A stretch of DNA of 64,000 nt from Actinoplanes couchii (GTDB lineage Bacteria > Actinomycetota > Actinomycetes > Mycobacteriales > Micromonosporaceae): positions 1 to 64,000 of the forward strand of contig NZ_BOMG01000004.1 in assembly GCF_016862075.1 (NCBI RefSeq), in the 5' to 3' direction. The position numbers and the translations under genes are program-made. The notes under the pieces were generated by a model. It was given only the letters and a program-made list of their open reading frames with translations. It had not been told where the DNA came from and did not search any database. How positions within the stretch are numbered: position 1 is the stretch's first letter; each line of letters opens with the position of its first letter. Below are positions 34,173 through 42,425 of the stretch, piece by piece.

Positions 34173-34933
34173 GGAAGTCCCTGCACCCGTCGTTCTGGCT
34201 GCCGCTGGTGCTGATGATGACCGCGCTCGGGCTGCTCTGGCAGTGGGGCGCGGGCCGGATGCCGTACCTGCTGCCGCCGCTCGGCGCGATCCGCGACACC
34301 CTGATCGAGGACGCCGGCTACTACCTCAGCAACGCCCTGGTCACGCTGCAGGAGGCGCTCGGCGGGCTGGTGCTCGGCGGGCTCAGCGCCTTCGTGATCG
34401 GCGTGCTGGTCAGCGAGTTCACCGTGGCCCGGCGGGCGATCATGCCGGTGGCGGTGGTGCTCAACGTGACACCGCTGGTGGCGATCGCGCCGGCGCTGGT
34501 GGTCGCGTTCGGGTTCGGCGCCGCCCCGAAACTGATCGTCACCGGGCTGATCTGCTTCTTCCCGGTGCTGATCAACACCTCGGTGGGGCTGCGCGCGGTG
34601 CCGCTGCCGGTGCTGCAGGTCTACCGGACGGTGCACGCGTCCCGGCTGGAGACGCTCTGGCACCTGCGGATCCCCAGCGCGCTGCCGTACCTGTTCGCCG
34701 CCCTGCGCATCGTCTTCCCGCTGTCGGTGGTCGGCGCGGTGGTCGCCGAACTGTCCGCGGCCGGCTCCGCCGAGGGTCTGGGCACCGCGATCAGCCTGGC
34801 GTCGTCGATGAACCGGCTCGCCGCGGTCTACGCCTCGATCGCGATCCTCGCGCTGCTCGGCTCCCTGCTGCTGCTGGCCGTGACCCTGCTGGAGCGCCGC
34901 CTCCTGCACTGGCACGAGACCCAGAGCGCCTAG
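34169..34933 (+). CDS. NitT/TauT-type ABC transporter permease
   Basis: 254 aa, about six transmembrane segments, SsuC/TauC/ThiX-like: LPPLGAIRDTLIEDAGYYL, ALGGLVLGGLSAFVIGVLVS, NVTPLVAIAPALVVAFGFG and EAA-type loop YRTVHASRLETLWHLRIPSA. ATGA overlap with the ATPase gene. A single permease implies a homodimer. Confidence 0.9.
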   Translation: MRKSLHPSFWLPLVLMMTALGLLWQWGAGRMPYLLPPLGAIRDTLIEDAGYYLSNALVTLQEALGGLVLGGLSAFVIGVLVSEFTVARRAIMPVAVVLNVTPLVAIAPALVVAFGFGAAPKLIVTGLICFFPVLINTSVGLRAVPLPVLQVYRTVHASRLETLWHLRIPSALPYLFAALRIVFPLSVVGAVVAELSAAGSAEGLGTAISLASSMNRLAAVYASIAILALLGSLLLLAVTLLERRLLHWHETQSA

Positions 34934-34980
34934 TCACCCGTTCGGTTTGCCCTGCCAGCGAAACCTTAGGAGTGCATATC

Positions 34981-36048
34981 ATGAAATATCGCTTCGTATC
35001 CGCGGCTGTCGCCGTGCTGACCTTGGCCGCCTGCAACACCGCCCCCGAGGAGCCGAAGGCGCAGTCCGCCCCGGCGATCTCCGACGAGCGGTGCGCGCAG
35101 AACAAGGCGGCCGGCAAGATCACCTATCTGTCCGGTTACCAGTGGCAGTCCTCGGCCTCGATCCTGGAGTACGTGGCCGCCGACGACCTGGGTTACTTCG
35201 AGGCGCTCTGCCTCGACGTGGCGATGCAGCCCGGCACCGGCGACACCAGCCAGAACACCAAACTGCTCGCCAGCGGCCAGGTGACGTTCAGCCCGGTCAG
35301 CCAGCAGGACGTGCTCTCCGCCAACGCCAACGGCATCAAGGTGCAGGGCGTCTCCACGTACTCCCGGGTGGGTCTGGAGATCCTGATGACCATGCCGGAG
35401 ATCACCGACCTCAAGCAGTTGAACGGCACCACCCTCGGCCAGAAGGGCGCCATGCCGGTCGGTGTGCAGGCGATGCTGGCCAAGGCCGGCGCCGACTACG
35501 ACTCGATCAAGCAGGTGGTCGTCGGTTACGACCCGTCGATCCTGCCCCGTGGTCAGGTCAAGTCGCTGACCGGCTTCATCTCCAACGAACCCAACCAGTT
35601 GGCGGCGGCCAAGACCGAGGTCAAGGTCTGGCGGCCGTACGACTACGACGTGCCCGGTTCCCTCGGCGCGATGGCCGTCAACCCGGAGTTCGCCGCGAAG
35701 CACCCGACCGCGGTGCAGGACTTCCTCCGCGCCGGACTGCACGCCTTCGAACACTGCGAGAAGAACGGCGCGCAGTGTGTGGCGGCGGCCGCCGACCTGA
35801 CCGGCGCCGGTTACGACGAGAAGCACAACCTGAAGATCTGGGAGACCGAGGTCGGCGTGATCCGGGAGACACTGAAGGCCGGAACCCCGCTCGGTGCCAT
35901 CGACACCGGCAACGTCCAGTCGCTCGTGGCACTGCTGAACACCTACGGCAAGACCAGCATCGACCCGGCCGTCGGCGCCGCCGAATTCAACACCTCGTAC
36001 ATCAAGGAAATCTACTCCGGCGACACACTCGTCTGGCCCGCCCCGTAA
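34981..36048 (+). CDS. NMT1/THI5-type substrate-binding lipoprotein
   Basis: 355 aa. Lipobox LTLAAC. The NMT1/THI5-like fold is indicated by ITYLSGYQWQSSASILEYVA, DLGYFEALCLDVAMQPG, TKLLASGQVTFSPVSQQDVL and VWRPYDYDVPGSLGAMAVNP. Family members bind pyrimidine precursors of thiamine, riboflavin, sulfonates or nitrile/urea-type compounds. The gene directly precedes RutA-like and RutB-like enzymes, so a pyrimidine-like or related N-containing ligand is the simplest guess. TTAGGAG ribosome site before ATG 34981. Confidence 0.88.
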   Translation: MKYRFVSAAVAVLTLAACNTAPEEPKAQSAPAISDERCAQNKAAGKITYLSGYQWQSSASILEYVAADDLGYFEALCLDVAMQPGTGDTSQNTKLLASGQVTFSPVSQQDVLSANANGIKVQGVSTYSRVGLEILMTMPEITDLKQLNGTTLGQKGAMPVGVQAMLAKAGADYDSIKQVVVGYDPSILPRGQVKSLTGFISNEPNQLAAAKTEVKVWRPYDYDVPGSLGAMAVNPEFAAKHPTAVQDFLRAGLHAFEHCEKNGAQCVAAAADLTGAGYDEKHNLKIWETEVGVIRETLKAGTPLGAIDTGNVQSLVALLNTYGKTSIDPAVGAAEFNTSYIKEIYSGDTLVWPAP

Positions 36049-36072
36049 TTCTGAAAAGTCTGAGAGGTATCG

Positions 36073-37122
36073 ATGTCCGACAAAGAGTACGGGGTGTTCC
36101 TCCCGATCGGTAACGGCGGTTGGATGATCTCCGAAACGGCACCGCACCCGGAAGCCACCTACGCGTACAACCGGAAGGTCGCGGTCGACGCCGAAGCCAT
36201 CGGCCTGGACTTCATCATGTCGATGGCCAAATGGAAGGGCTTCGGCGGCACCACCGACCACTGGGGGCAGACCCTGGAGTCGATGACCATGATGGCCGCC
36301 CTGGCCGAGGCCACCAGCCGGGTCAAGATCTGGGCGACCATGCACGCCAACATCCACCACCCGGCGATCGCCGCGAAGATGTACACCACCCTGCAGGACG
36401 TCTCCGGCGGCCGGGCCGGGATGAACATCGTCAACGGCTCCTACGCCGCCGAGTTCCAGCAGATGGGCCTCTGGGACGAGAAACTGTCACACGCCGACCG
36501 GTACCGGATGACCGAGGAGTGGACCGAGGCCGTCCTGCGCCTGTGGACCGAGGACAGCGTGACCATGAAGAGCGACTTCTTCACCCTCGAGGACTGCGAG
36601 TCCCGGCCGCACCCGGCCACCCGGCCCACCATCATCAGCGCCGGACGCTCCGACCGGGGCCGCGACTTCCAGGCCAAATACGCCGACGGCGCGTTCCTCA
36701 GCGCCGACAACCTGGACCAGATGCGCGAGTTCTCCCGCTCGGTGCACGAGCGCTCCGCCGAACAGGGGCGGAACTGCAAGACCTACTCGATGCTGACCGT
36801 GGTCCTGGACGAGACCGACGCGGCCGCCGAGGCCAAGGCCAAGCGGTACTCGGCCGGCCTGGACAAGCAGGCGCTGATCGGGATGCGTACCTCCTGGGGC
36901 ATTCCCGCCGACGTGGCCCGCGCCTGGGCCGACGGCGCGACCGGGGCCGAGGCGTTCCAGACGCCGTACGTCACCGGTAGCCCGGACACCGTCTACGCCC
37001 ACATCAACCAGATCGTCGACACCGCCGAACTGGACGGGCTGATGCTGATCTTCCCGGACTACCACGCCGACATGCTCCCGTTCGGCGAGACCGTCCTGCC
37101 CCGGCTGCGGGCGCGGGGATGA
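36073..37122 (+). CDS. RutA-like flavin-dependent monooxygenase (LLM class)
   Basis: 349 aa. Strong resemblance to pyrimidine monooxygenase RutA throughout: GVFLPIGNGGWMIS, FIMSMAKWKGFGG, SGGRAGMNIVNGSYAAEFQQ, MGLWDEK and SDFFTLEDCESRPHP. RutA uses FMNH2 and O2 to open the uracil ring between N3 and C4. It is shorter than E. coli RutA and diverges in the middle, so the substrate may be a different cyclic amide or pyrimidine. It sits directly after the importer genes, and its stop overlaps the RutB-like gene. Reduced FMN could come from the reductases at 41372 and 41844. Confidence 0.87.
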   Translation: MSDKEYGVFLPIGNGGWMISETAPHPEATYAYNRKVAVDAEAIGLDFIMSMAKWKGFGGTTDHWGQTLESMTMMAALAEATSRVKIWATMHANIHHPAIAAKMYTTLQDVSGGRAGMNIVNGSYAAEFQQMGLWDEKLSHADRYRMTEEWTEAVLRLWTEDSVTMKSDFFTLEDCESRPHPATRPTIISAGRSDRGRDFQAKYADGAFLSADNLDQMREFSRSVHERSAEQGRNCKTYSMLTVVLDETDAAAEAKAKRYSAGLDKQALIGMRTSWGIPADVARAWADGATGAEAFQTPYVTGSPDTVYAHINQIVDTAELDGLMLIFPDYHADMLPFGETVLPRLRARG

Positions 37123-37727
37123 GCGACCTCCGGCAGGCCCAGCTCGCCGCCCTCACCGGACGGCCCGCCCTGGTCGTGGTGGACGTGCAGAACTCGTTCG
37201 CCTCCGCTGAGGTGCAGGCTGCCGTCGACGTCATCGCCGGCCTGGTCGACGCCGCCCGGGACAGCGGGGTGCCGGTCGTCTGGGTCGGGCTCGGCAGTGA
37301 TCCGGAACGGCCATGGAAGACAAGTGCCTGGCTGCGCCAAGGAGATCCGGACGCGCCGTACGGGCCGGACGAGCCCTGCGTGCTCGGCACCCCCGGCGCC
37401 GAGTGGCACCGGGTCAGCCCCGCCCCCGGCGAGATCATCGTGGTCAAACGCGCCTACAGCGGCTTCCTCGGCACCCCGTTGGAGGTGCTGCTCCGGCAGG
37501 AGGGCATCGGCTGGCTCGCCGTCTGCGGCCTGACCACCGAATGCTGCGTGGCCGCCACCGCCACCGACGCCTGCCAGCTCGACTGGCCGGTGCTGATCCC
37601 GCACGACGCCACCGCCGCCTACGAGGAAGCCCTGCACGAGGCCGCGCTCACCCAGCTCGCCCTCAACGTCGCCGTCCTCACCGACGCCGCCGAGCTGACC
37701 CGTATCTGGAAGGGGGCTTCCGCATGA
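37119..37727 (+). CDS. RutB-like cysteine hydrolase (isochorismatase family)
   Basis: 202 aa. The catalytic triad is visible: D22 in VVVDVQNSF, K110 in VVKRAYSGF and nucleophile C143 in GLTTECCVAAT. In the Rut pathway the homologue hydrolyses ureidoacrylate, the product of RutA, to carbamate and aminoacrylate. Direct coupling to the RutA-like gene (ATGA overlap) argues that the two act in sequence. The rest of the family includes many amidases, so the exact bond cleaved is open. Confidence 0.87.
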   Translation: MSDLRQAQLAALTGRPALVVVDVQNSFASAEVQAAVDVIAGLVDAARDSGVPVVWVGLGSDPERPWKTSAWLRQGDPDAPYGPDEPCVLGTPGAEWHRVSPAPGEIIVVKRAYSGFLGTPLEVLLRQEGIGWLAVCGLTTECCVAATATDACQLDWPVLIPHDATAAYEEALHEAALTQLALNVAVLTDAAELTRIWKGASA

Positions 37728-39058
37728 CCGGCATGCACCTCGCCTTCGACCTGTCGTTCACGCACACCGAAGGACGCTGGGCCCGGCGCGGGTCCTGGGT
37801 CGGCCGGGACTTCCCGGACCCCCGGATGTACATGGAACTCGCCCAGACCGCCGAGCGCGCCGGGATCGGCATGCTGTTCTTCGGCGACGGCACCGGCATC
37901 CCGGACACCTGGCGCGGCTCCATCGACGCCGCCGTCGAATGGGGTGTGCAATGGCCCCGGCACGACATGGCCCCGATCATCGCGGCGATGTCCACCGTCA
38001 CCGACCACATCGGGTTCGGGCTCACCTACTCGTCGACGTTCATGCACCCCTTCTACACCGCACGCCTGCTCAACTCGCTCGACCACGTCACCGGTGGGCG
38101 GATCGCGTTCAACGTGGTCGCCTCCACCCGCGGCGCCGACGCCGCCAACTACGGCTTCGACAGGCTGATGGCACACGGCGAACGCTACGAGCGGATGGAG
38201 GAGTTCATCGACGTCTGCCAGGCGCTGTGGGCGTCGGTGGCGCCGGACGCGATCGTCCGCGACCGTTCGACCGGCCGGTTCGCCGACCCGGCCAAGGTCG
38301 GGAGGATCAACCACCAGGGCAAACATTTCGCCGTACGGGGACCGCTGCCGTGTGTGCCCAGCCCGCAGATCAGCCCGATGCTGGTCCAGGCCGGCAACTC
38401 GCCCCGGGGCATCGCCGCGTCGGCCCGCTTCGCCGACCTGGTCTTCGGATTCGGCGGCAGCGTCGCTTCCCAGCAACGGCACCGCACCATGCTGGACGCC
38501 GCCCTCACCACCGAGGGCCGTGACCCGGCGGACGTCGGCATCCTGTGGGCCACCCAGGTCATCGTCGGCCGCACCCGCGACGAGGCCCGGGCCCGGCGCG
38601 ACGAGGTGCTCGGCTTCTGGAGCGAGGAGGCGGTCGGTGCGTTCCTGTCCCACAACGCCGGTGTCGACTTCTCCAAGCTGCCCGCGGCGTTCCCGCTCGG
38701 CGAGCTGCGCCGCCAGGCCGAAGAGGCGCAGGCGTCGCCGTCCGGACTGATCGGCACCCTGATCGCGGCACACGGCGAGGACTACCGGATGACCAGAACC
38801 GAGTTCTTCGAACACGGCTGGACCAGCGCCACCGGCCTGGACCACACGGTGATCGGCGACCCGGAATCGGTGGCCGACCACCTGGAGGAGAACTTCGCCG
38901 CCACCGGAGCCCGCGGCGGCTACATGCTGTCCACCCCGCTCGCGATGCCCTCCGGCCTCACCGACGTGGCCGAACTGCTGGCCCCGGAACTGCGCCGCCG
39001 CGGCGCCCTGGCCCCTCGTTACCCGGGCCGGACCCTCCGCGAGAACCTGGCCCTCTGA
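37724..39058 (+). CDS. NtaA/SnaA/DszA-family FMN monooxygenase
   Basis: 444 aa. A second LLM-class enzyme, of the longer NtaA/DszA branch: MHLAFDLSFTHTEGRWARRG, WPRHDMAPIIAAMSTVT, GLTYSSTFMHPFYTARLLNS, GGRIAFNVVASTRGADAANY and SPMLVQAGNSPRGIAASA. Relatives oxidise nitrilotriacetate, dibenzothiophene sulfone or pristinamycin and need externally reduced FMN. Starts on the RutB-like stop (ATGA) and its own stop overlaps the MFS gene (TGATG). Two different flavin oxygenases in one transcript suggest successive oxidation of one substrate, or handling of two. Confidence 0.9.
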   Translation: MTGMHLAFDLSFTHTEGRWARRGSWVGRDFPDPRMYMELAQTAERAGIGMLFFGDGTGIPDTWRGSIDAAVEWGVQWPRHDMAPIIAAMSTVTDHIGFGLTYSSTFMHPFYTARLLNSLDHVTGGRIAFNVVASTRGADAANYGFDRLMAHGERYERMEEFIDVCQALWASVAPDAIVRDRSTGRFADPAKVGRINHQGKHFAVRGPLPCVPSPQISPMLVQAGNSPRGIAASARFADLVFGFGGSVASQQRHRTMLDAALTTEGRDPADVGILWATQVIVGRTRDEARARRDEVLGFWSEEAVGAFLSHNAGVDFSKLPAAFPLGELRRQAEEAQASPSGLIGTLIAAHGEDYRMTRTEFFEHGWTSATGLDHTVIGDPESVADHLEENFAATGARGGYMLSTPLAMPSGLTDVAELLAPELRRRGALAPRYPGRTLRENLAL

Positions 39059-40371
39059 TGCCCCCATCCGCGGCTTTGTCTCCGCCGCCGGGCCCACCTT
39101 CACCCGCGGTGTCTTCCTCGTCCTCACCGTCGGTCGCCGAGCAGACGGTCCTGGTGTGCGCGCTCATCGGGACCGCGCAGATGACCTCGGGTGTCACGGT
39201 TCCGGTGTTGCCGCTCTACCTGGACGGGCACGGGATCGCCGTCGGGGTGCTCGGGCCGGTGGTGGCCGCGTTCGCCGTCGGCCGGGTGATCGCCAACGTT
39301 CCCGCGGGGCTTGCTCTGCGGCGGTTTCCGGCCCGCGCCTACCTGTGGGCCGTGCTGCTGGCGCTGGCGGTGGTCACCGCCCTGACCGGCCTGGCCGGTT
39401 CGACCGCCACCCTGCTCGGCTTCCGGCTGGTGGCCGGAGTGTTCGGCGGCGCGGCGGTGACCATCGGGTTCGCCCTGCTCGTCGCCGGCGCGCCGGCCGA
39501 CCGGCGCGGCTCGGTGATGGCCACCGCCACGGTCGTCCAGATGAGCGCGGGCGCGGCCGGCGCGGTCCTGGGCGGCTCGGTCGTCGGCCTGGTCGGCCCG
39601 GCCTGGACCTTCACGGTCGCCGCCATCCCCGCCCTGGCCTGCCTGCTCTGGGACGCGGCCCGCCCGGCCACCGTCTACTGGTCGGCTCTGGCCCCGTCAC
39701 CCTCGTCCGCGTCGCCGCCTGCCTCGCCATCCGCGTCGCCGCCTGCTTCTCCATCCGCGTCGCCGGCCGCGGCGACGGTGAAGCCGGGCGGGGGCGCGCT
39801 CCTGGTGGCGCTCTGTGCGCTCTCGTTCGCCACCTTCCTGGTCCGGTTCGCGGGGGAGCAGGGACTGGTGCCGGTCCTGGCCTACGGCTCCGGGGGCCTC
39901 ACCCCGTTCACTCTCGGGCTGGCCACCGCTGCCGGGACCGTCGCCAGTCTGGCCGCCATGCCGCTGATCGGGCGGTGGGTGGACCGGGGCGCCCGCAACA
40001 GTCTGCTGCTGCCCTCCGGGATCGTCGGTGCGGTCGCCCTCACGGTCCTGCCCCTCCTGCACGTCCCTCTGGGATTCAGCGGCGCGATAGTTGCGTATTC
40101 GCTGGCCACCAGTGTGATGGGGGTTCTACCGGGAGTCGTCACCGGTGAGACGTTCCCGGCCGACGCGGCCGGTGCGGTGATCGGCTTGACCCGGACCGCG
40201 GGGGACATCGGTGCCGCGGTCGGACCGCTCGCCGTCTTCGGACTCGCCGACCTGGCGGGCAATCTGGCCGCGTGTGTCCTGCTGGGCGCGGTGTTCCTGG
40301 CGGCGGCCCTCGCCATGGCGGTCGCCCTGGTCCGGCGGCCGGCGCCCGTCGTCGCGGTGGGGGCGTCGTGA
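39058..40371 (+). CDS. MFS transporter with repeat-bearing central loop
   Basis: 437 aa, about twelve transmembrane segments. MFS loop 2-3 motif appears as GRVIANVPAGLALRRFPARA. The cytoplasmic loop between halves holds a Ser/Pro/Ala low-complexity segment (about 218-240) encoded by 24-bp DNA repeats. Substrate unknown; import of a catabolic substrate or export of a toxic product both fit the neighbourhood. ATG 39058 overlaps the preceding stop; its stop overlaps the riboflavin kinase GTG. Confidence 0.85.
   Translation: MPPSAALSPPPGPPSPAVSSSSSPSVAEQTVLVCALIGTAQMTSGVTVPVLPLYLDGHGIAVGVLGPVVAAFAVGRVIANVPAGLALRRFPARAYLWAVLLALAVVTALTGLAGSTATLLGFRLVAGVFGGAAVTIGFALLVAGAPADRRGSVMATATVVQMSAGAAGAVLGGSVVGLVGPAWTFTVAAIPALACLLWDAARPATVYWSALAPSPSSASPPASPSASPPASPSASPAAATVKPGGGALLVALCALSFATFLVRFAGEQGLVPVLAYGSGGLTPFTLGLATAAGTVASLAAMPLIGRWVDRGARNSLLLPSGIVGAVALTVLPLLHVPLGFSGAIVAYSLATSVMGVLPGVVTGETFPADAAGAVIGLTRTAGDIGAAVGPLAVFGLADLAGNLAACVLLGAVFLAAALAMAVALVRRPAPVVAVGAS
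39700..39771 (+). repeat. 24-bp tandem repeats in the MFS central loop
   Basis: Roughly three imperfect 24-bp units with core CCATCCGCGTCGCCGCCTG encode the Ser-Ala-Ser-Pro-Pro-Ala-Ser-Pro loop. They are in frame and probably variable in number. Confidence 0.75.
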
Positions 40372-40775
40372 TCATCACCGGCGTGGTCGTGCACGGGGCC
40401 GGACGCGGCCGTCCGATGGGGTACCCGACCGCCAACCTGGACATCACCGAATCCGGCGAACTGCCGCCCGACGGCGTCTACTTCGGCTGGTTCACCCTGG
40501 ACGACCGTACCGACGCGGCGTTGTTGTCGATCGGGACCAACCCGACCTTCGGTGGTTACGCCCGCAGCGTCGAAGCCCACGTGCTGGACCGGAACGAGGA
40601 CATGTACGGCCGGACCGCCCGGGTGGAGATCGGCGCCCTGATCCGGGGCCAGGTGCGGTTCGTGAACGCTGAGGCGCTGGTCGCGGCGATGCGGACCGAC
40701 GAGCGTTTCGCCCGGCGGATGGCGGCGGGCGGAGACGATGCGACAGCGGAGGAGTTGCCGTGGTGCCCGCAATGA
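40368..40775 (+). CDS. Stand-alone riboflavin kinase
   Basis: 135 aa. Equivalent to the C-terminal kinase domain of RibF without the FAD-synthetase half: VVHGAGRGRPMGYPTANLDI, GVYFGWFTLDDRTDAALLSI, IGTNPTFGG and EAHVLDRNEDMYGRTARVE, including the PTAN motif and the conserved Glu. It converts riboflavin to FMN. Location inside a run of FMN-dependent enzymes suggests dedicated cofactor supply; the housekeeping bifunctional RibF would be elsewhere in the genome. GTG 40368 overlaps the MFS stop (GTGA). Confidence 0.9.
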   Translation: MIITGVVVHGAGRGRPMGYPTANLDITESGELPPDGVYFGWFTLDDRTDAALLSIGTNPTFGGYARSVEAHVLDRNEDMYGRTARVEIGALIRGQVRFVNAEALVAAMRTDERFARRMAAGGDDATAEELPWCPQ

Positions 40776-40828
40776 GCGCGAGACGGTTCACACACGAATC
40801 CGCGGCGTGCGGACGTAGGGTGTTACCC

Positions 40829-41254
40829 ATGTCCGAGGCCGGTGACGAACGGGGCTGGCGCCGTTTCGGGCCGGAGAGCATCGAGCGCGCCATGCTGCTG
40901 GCGCTCGGTGACGAGTTCGGTGTCGCGCTGCGGCCCCGGTCGATCGACCTCGGGGACGGCACCCGGCTGGAGATCGAGGGCGCCGACGAGGGCTGTGACC
41001 TGCTCGTGCAGATGGTCGGCAACCAGGGCACCTTCCGGTCGCTGCATCGCAACAAGGTGATGGCCGACATGTTCAAATTGACCTGGCTACGCAGTGCGAT
41101 GTTCCCGGACAGCCGGGCCGTGCTCTGTGTCAGCGAGACCGTCGCCCAAGTCTTCACACCGTCCGGGTGGACCACCCGGGCCGCCCGTGACCTGGGCATC
41201 GAGGTGTGGATCTTCGACGCGGCCGGCAAACCGGCGCCGTTGCAGCACGCCTGA
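40829..41254 (+). CDS. Conserved protein of unknown function in the flavin cluster
   Basis: 141 aa from ATG 40829. I do not recognise the family. It is a compact soluble alpha/beta protein with RFGPESIERAMLLALGDEFG, VQMVGNQGTFRSLHRNKVMA, AVLCVSETVAQVFTPSGW and DLGIEVWIFDA, and shows no signal or membrane segment. Alternative in-frame starts are GTG 40760 (GGAGGAG 5 nt upstream, but within kinase codons) and ATG 40772 (overlapping the kinase stop). I prefer 40829 because a TAGGGT -10-like box precedes it and the extra N-terminus looks non-conserved. Whether it belongs functionally to the flavin cluster is unclear. Confidence 0.6.
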   Translation: MSEAGDERGWRRFGPESIERAMLLALGDEFGVALRPRSIDLGDGTRLEIEGADEGCDLLVQMVGNQGTFRSLHRNKVMADMFKLTWLRSAMFPDSRAVLCVSETVAQVFTPSGWTTRAARDLGIEVWIFDAAGKPAPLQHA

Positions 41255-41371
41255 GAGCAACACTCGACAGGAACTCCGCAGCTCCGGTCTCATCCCTTTC
41301 CGATGTGCCTGGCGACCATTCCGGACAGCTCCGCGGTGGCTGAAGTATCCCGGCAACTGTGAAGGAACGTC

Positions 41372-41851
41372 ATGAGAATCGCGATCGTGGTGGGCAATCC
41401 GAAGCCCCGCTCCCGCACTCTGGAGGTCGCCGAGGCGGTGGCCGCGGTGCTGCCCGGCGACGTGGTCGAGACGATCGATCTGGCCGAGCACGCCGAACGC
41501 CTGTTCACCTGGGGTGACCCGGTCCTGGACGAGCTGACCGCGACTGTCGCCGCCTGTGATCTGGTGGTGGTGGCGTCGCCCACCTACAAGGCCACGTACA
41601 CCGGGATGCTGAAGGCGTTCCTGGACCGGTACCCGACGAACGGGCTGGCCGGGACGGTGGCGGTGCCGGTGATGACGGGTGGGGCTCCGGATCATTCACT
41701 GGCGGTGGAGGCGTATCTGCGCCCGCTGCTGGTCGAGCTCGGTGCCAGCGTACCGACGCGGGGTCTTTATCTTGTGATGTCCCGGATGGACGAACTGATC
41801 GAGATCGTCGAGGCGTGGGCGGCGGCTAACGTGGCGGTGCTCGATGTCTGA
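41372..41851 (+). CDS. NAD(P)H-dependent FMN reductase (SsuE-like)
   Basis: 159 aa. Flavodoxin-like fold: phosphate-binding loop IVVGNPKPRSRT, VVVASPTYKATYTGMLKAFL and VPVMTGGAPDHSLAVEAYL, as in SsuE/MsuE. It would supply FMNH2 to the LLM monooxygenases upstream. GAAGGA ribosome site before ATG 41372. It overlaps the next flavin reductase gene by 8 bp, so two unrelated reductases are produced together. Confidence 0.9.
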   Translation: MRIAIVVGNPKPRSRTLEVAEAVAAVLPGDVVETIDLAEHAERLFTWGDPVLDELTATVAACDLVVVASPTYKATYTGMLKAFLDRYPTNGLAGTVAVPVMTGGAPDHSLAVEAYLRPLLVELGASVPTRGLYLVMSRMDELIEIVEAWAAANVAVLDV

Positions 41852-42323
41852 CCATGGCCGGGAGTTCCGTCGGGTCCTGGGTGGGTTCGCTTCCGGAGTC
41901 ACCGTGATCACCGCTGTCACGGACGGGGTGCCGGTGGGGATGACCTGCCAGTCGTTCTTCAGTCTGTCCCTGGATCCGCCGTTGATCGCCTTCTCGCCGG
42001 CGCGCACGTCCACGTCGTACCCGCTGATCCGGCGGTCGGGCTCGTTCTGCGTGAACATTCTGGAGGCGGGGCAGGAGGCGTTGTGCCGTCAGTTCGCGCG
42101 CAGCGGCACCGACAAGTGGGCGGGTGTCGGCTGGCGTCCGGGGGTGACCGGCAGCCCGATTCTGGACGGTGTGTTGGCCAGCATCGACTGTGAGCTGGAT
42201 CGGGATCTGGAGACCGGCGACCACTTCCTGACGATCGGCCGGGTGGTCGACCTGGCGAGTGTGCCGGGCCGCAGTCCGCTGCTCTTCTTCAACGGCGCCT
42301 TCGAGCGCTTGCACGCCGCCTGA
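41844..42323 (+). CDS. RutF-like flavin reductase (split-barrel)
   Basis: 159 aa. FMN-binding split-barrel fold typical of two-component monooxygenase reductases: LGGFASGVTVITAVTDGVPV, GMTCQSFFSLSLDPPLIAFS, RSGSFCVNILEAGQ and DHFLTIGRVVDL. Homologues (RutF, HpaC, NtaB) pass reduced flavin to partners such as RutA and NtaA, both of which have homologues in this cluster. It begins inside the SsuE-like gene. An interrupted hairpin follows. Confidence 0.9.
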   Translation: MSDHGREFRRVLGGFASGVTVITAVTDGVPVGMTCQSFFSLSLDPPLIAFSPARTSTSYPLIRRSGSFCVNILEAGQEALCRQFARSGTDKWAGVGWRPGVTGSPILDGVLASIDCELDRDLETGDHFLTIGRVVDLASVPGRSPLLFFNGAFERLHAA

Positions 42324-42330
42324 CCGTCGA

Positions 42331-42363
42331 GGGTCCGGTGTCACTTTGAGTGATGTCGGACCC
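42331..42363 (+). terminator. Interrupted hairpin after the flavin reductase gene
   Basis: GGGTCCG/CGGACCC (42331-42337 with 42357-42363) and TCACT/AGTGA pair around a 3-nt loop with a 3x3 internal mismatch; followed by AATTTGG. Probable weak terminator. Confidence 0.55.
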
Positions 42364-42425
42364 AATTTGGTTGACGGCTCAAATAAAGCGGTACGGTGAT
42401 CTTGAGGGCTACGAGAGGACACCCC

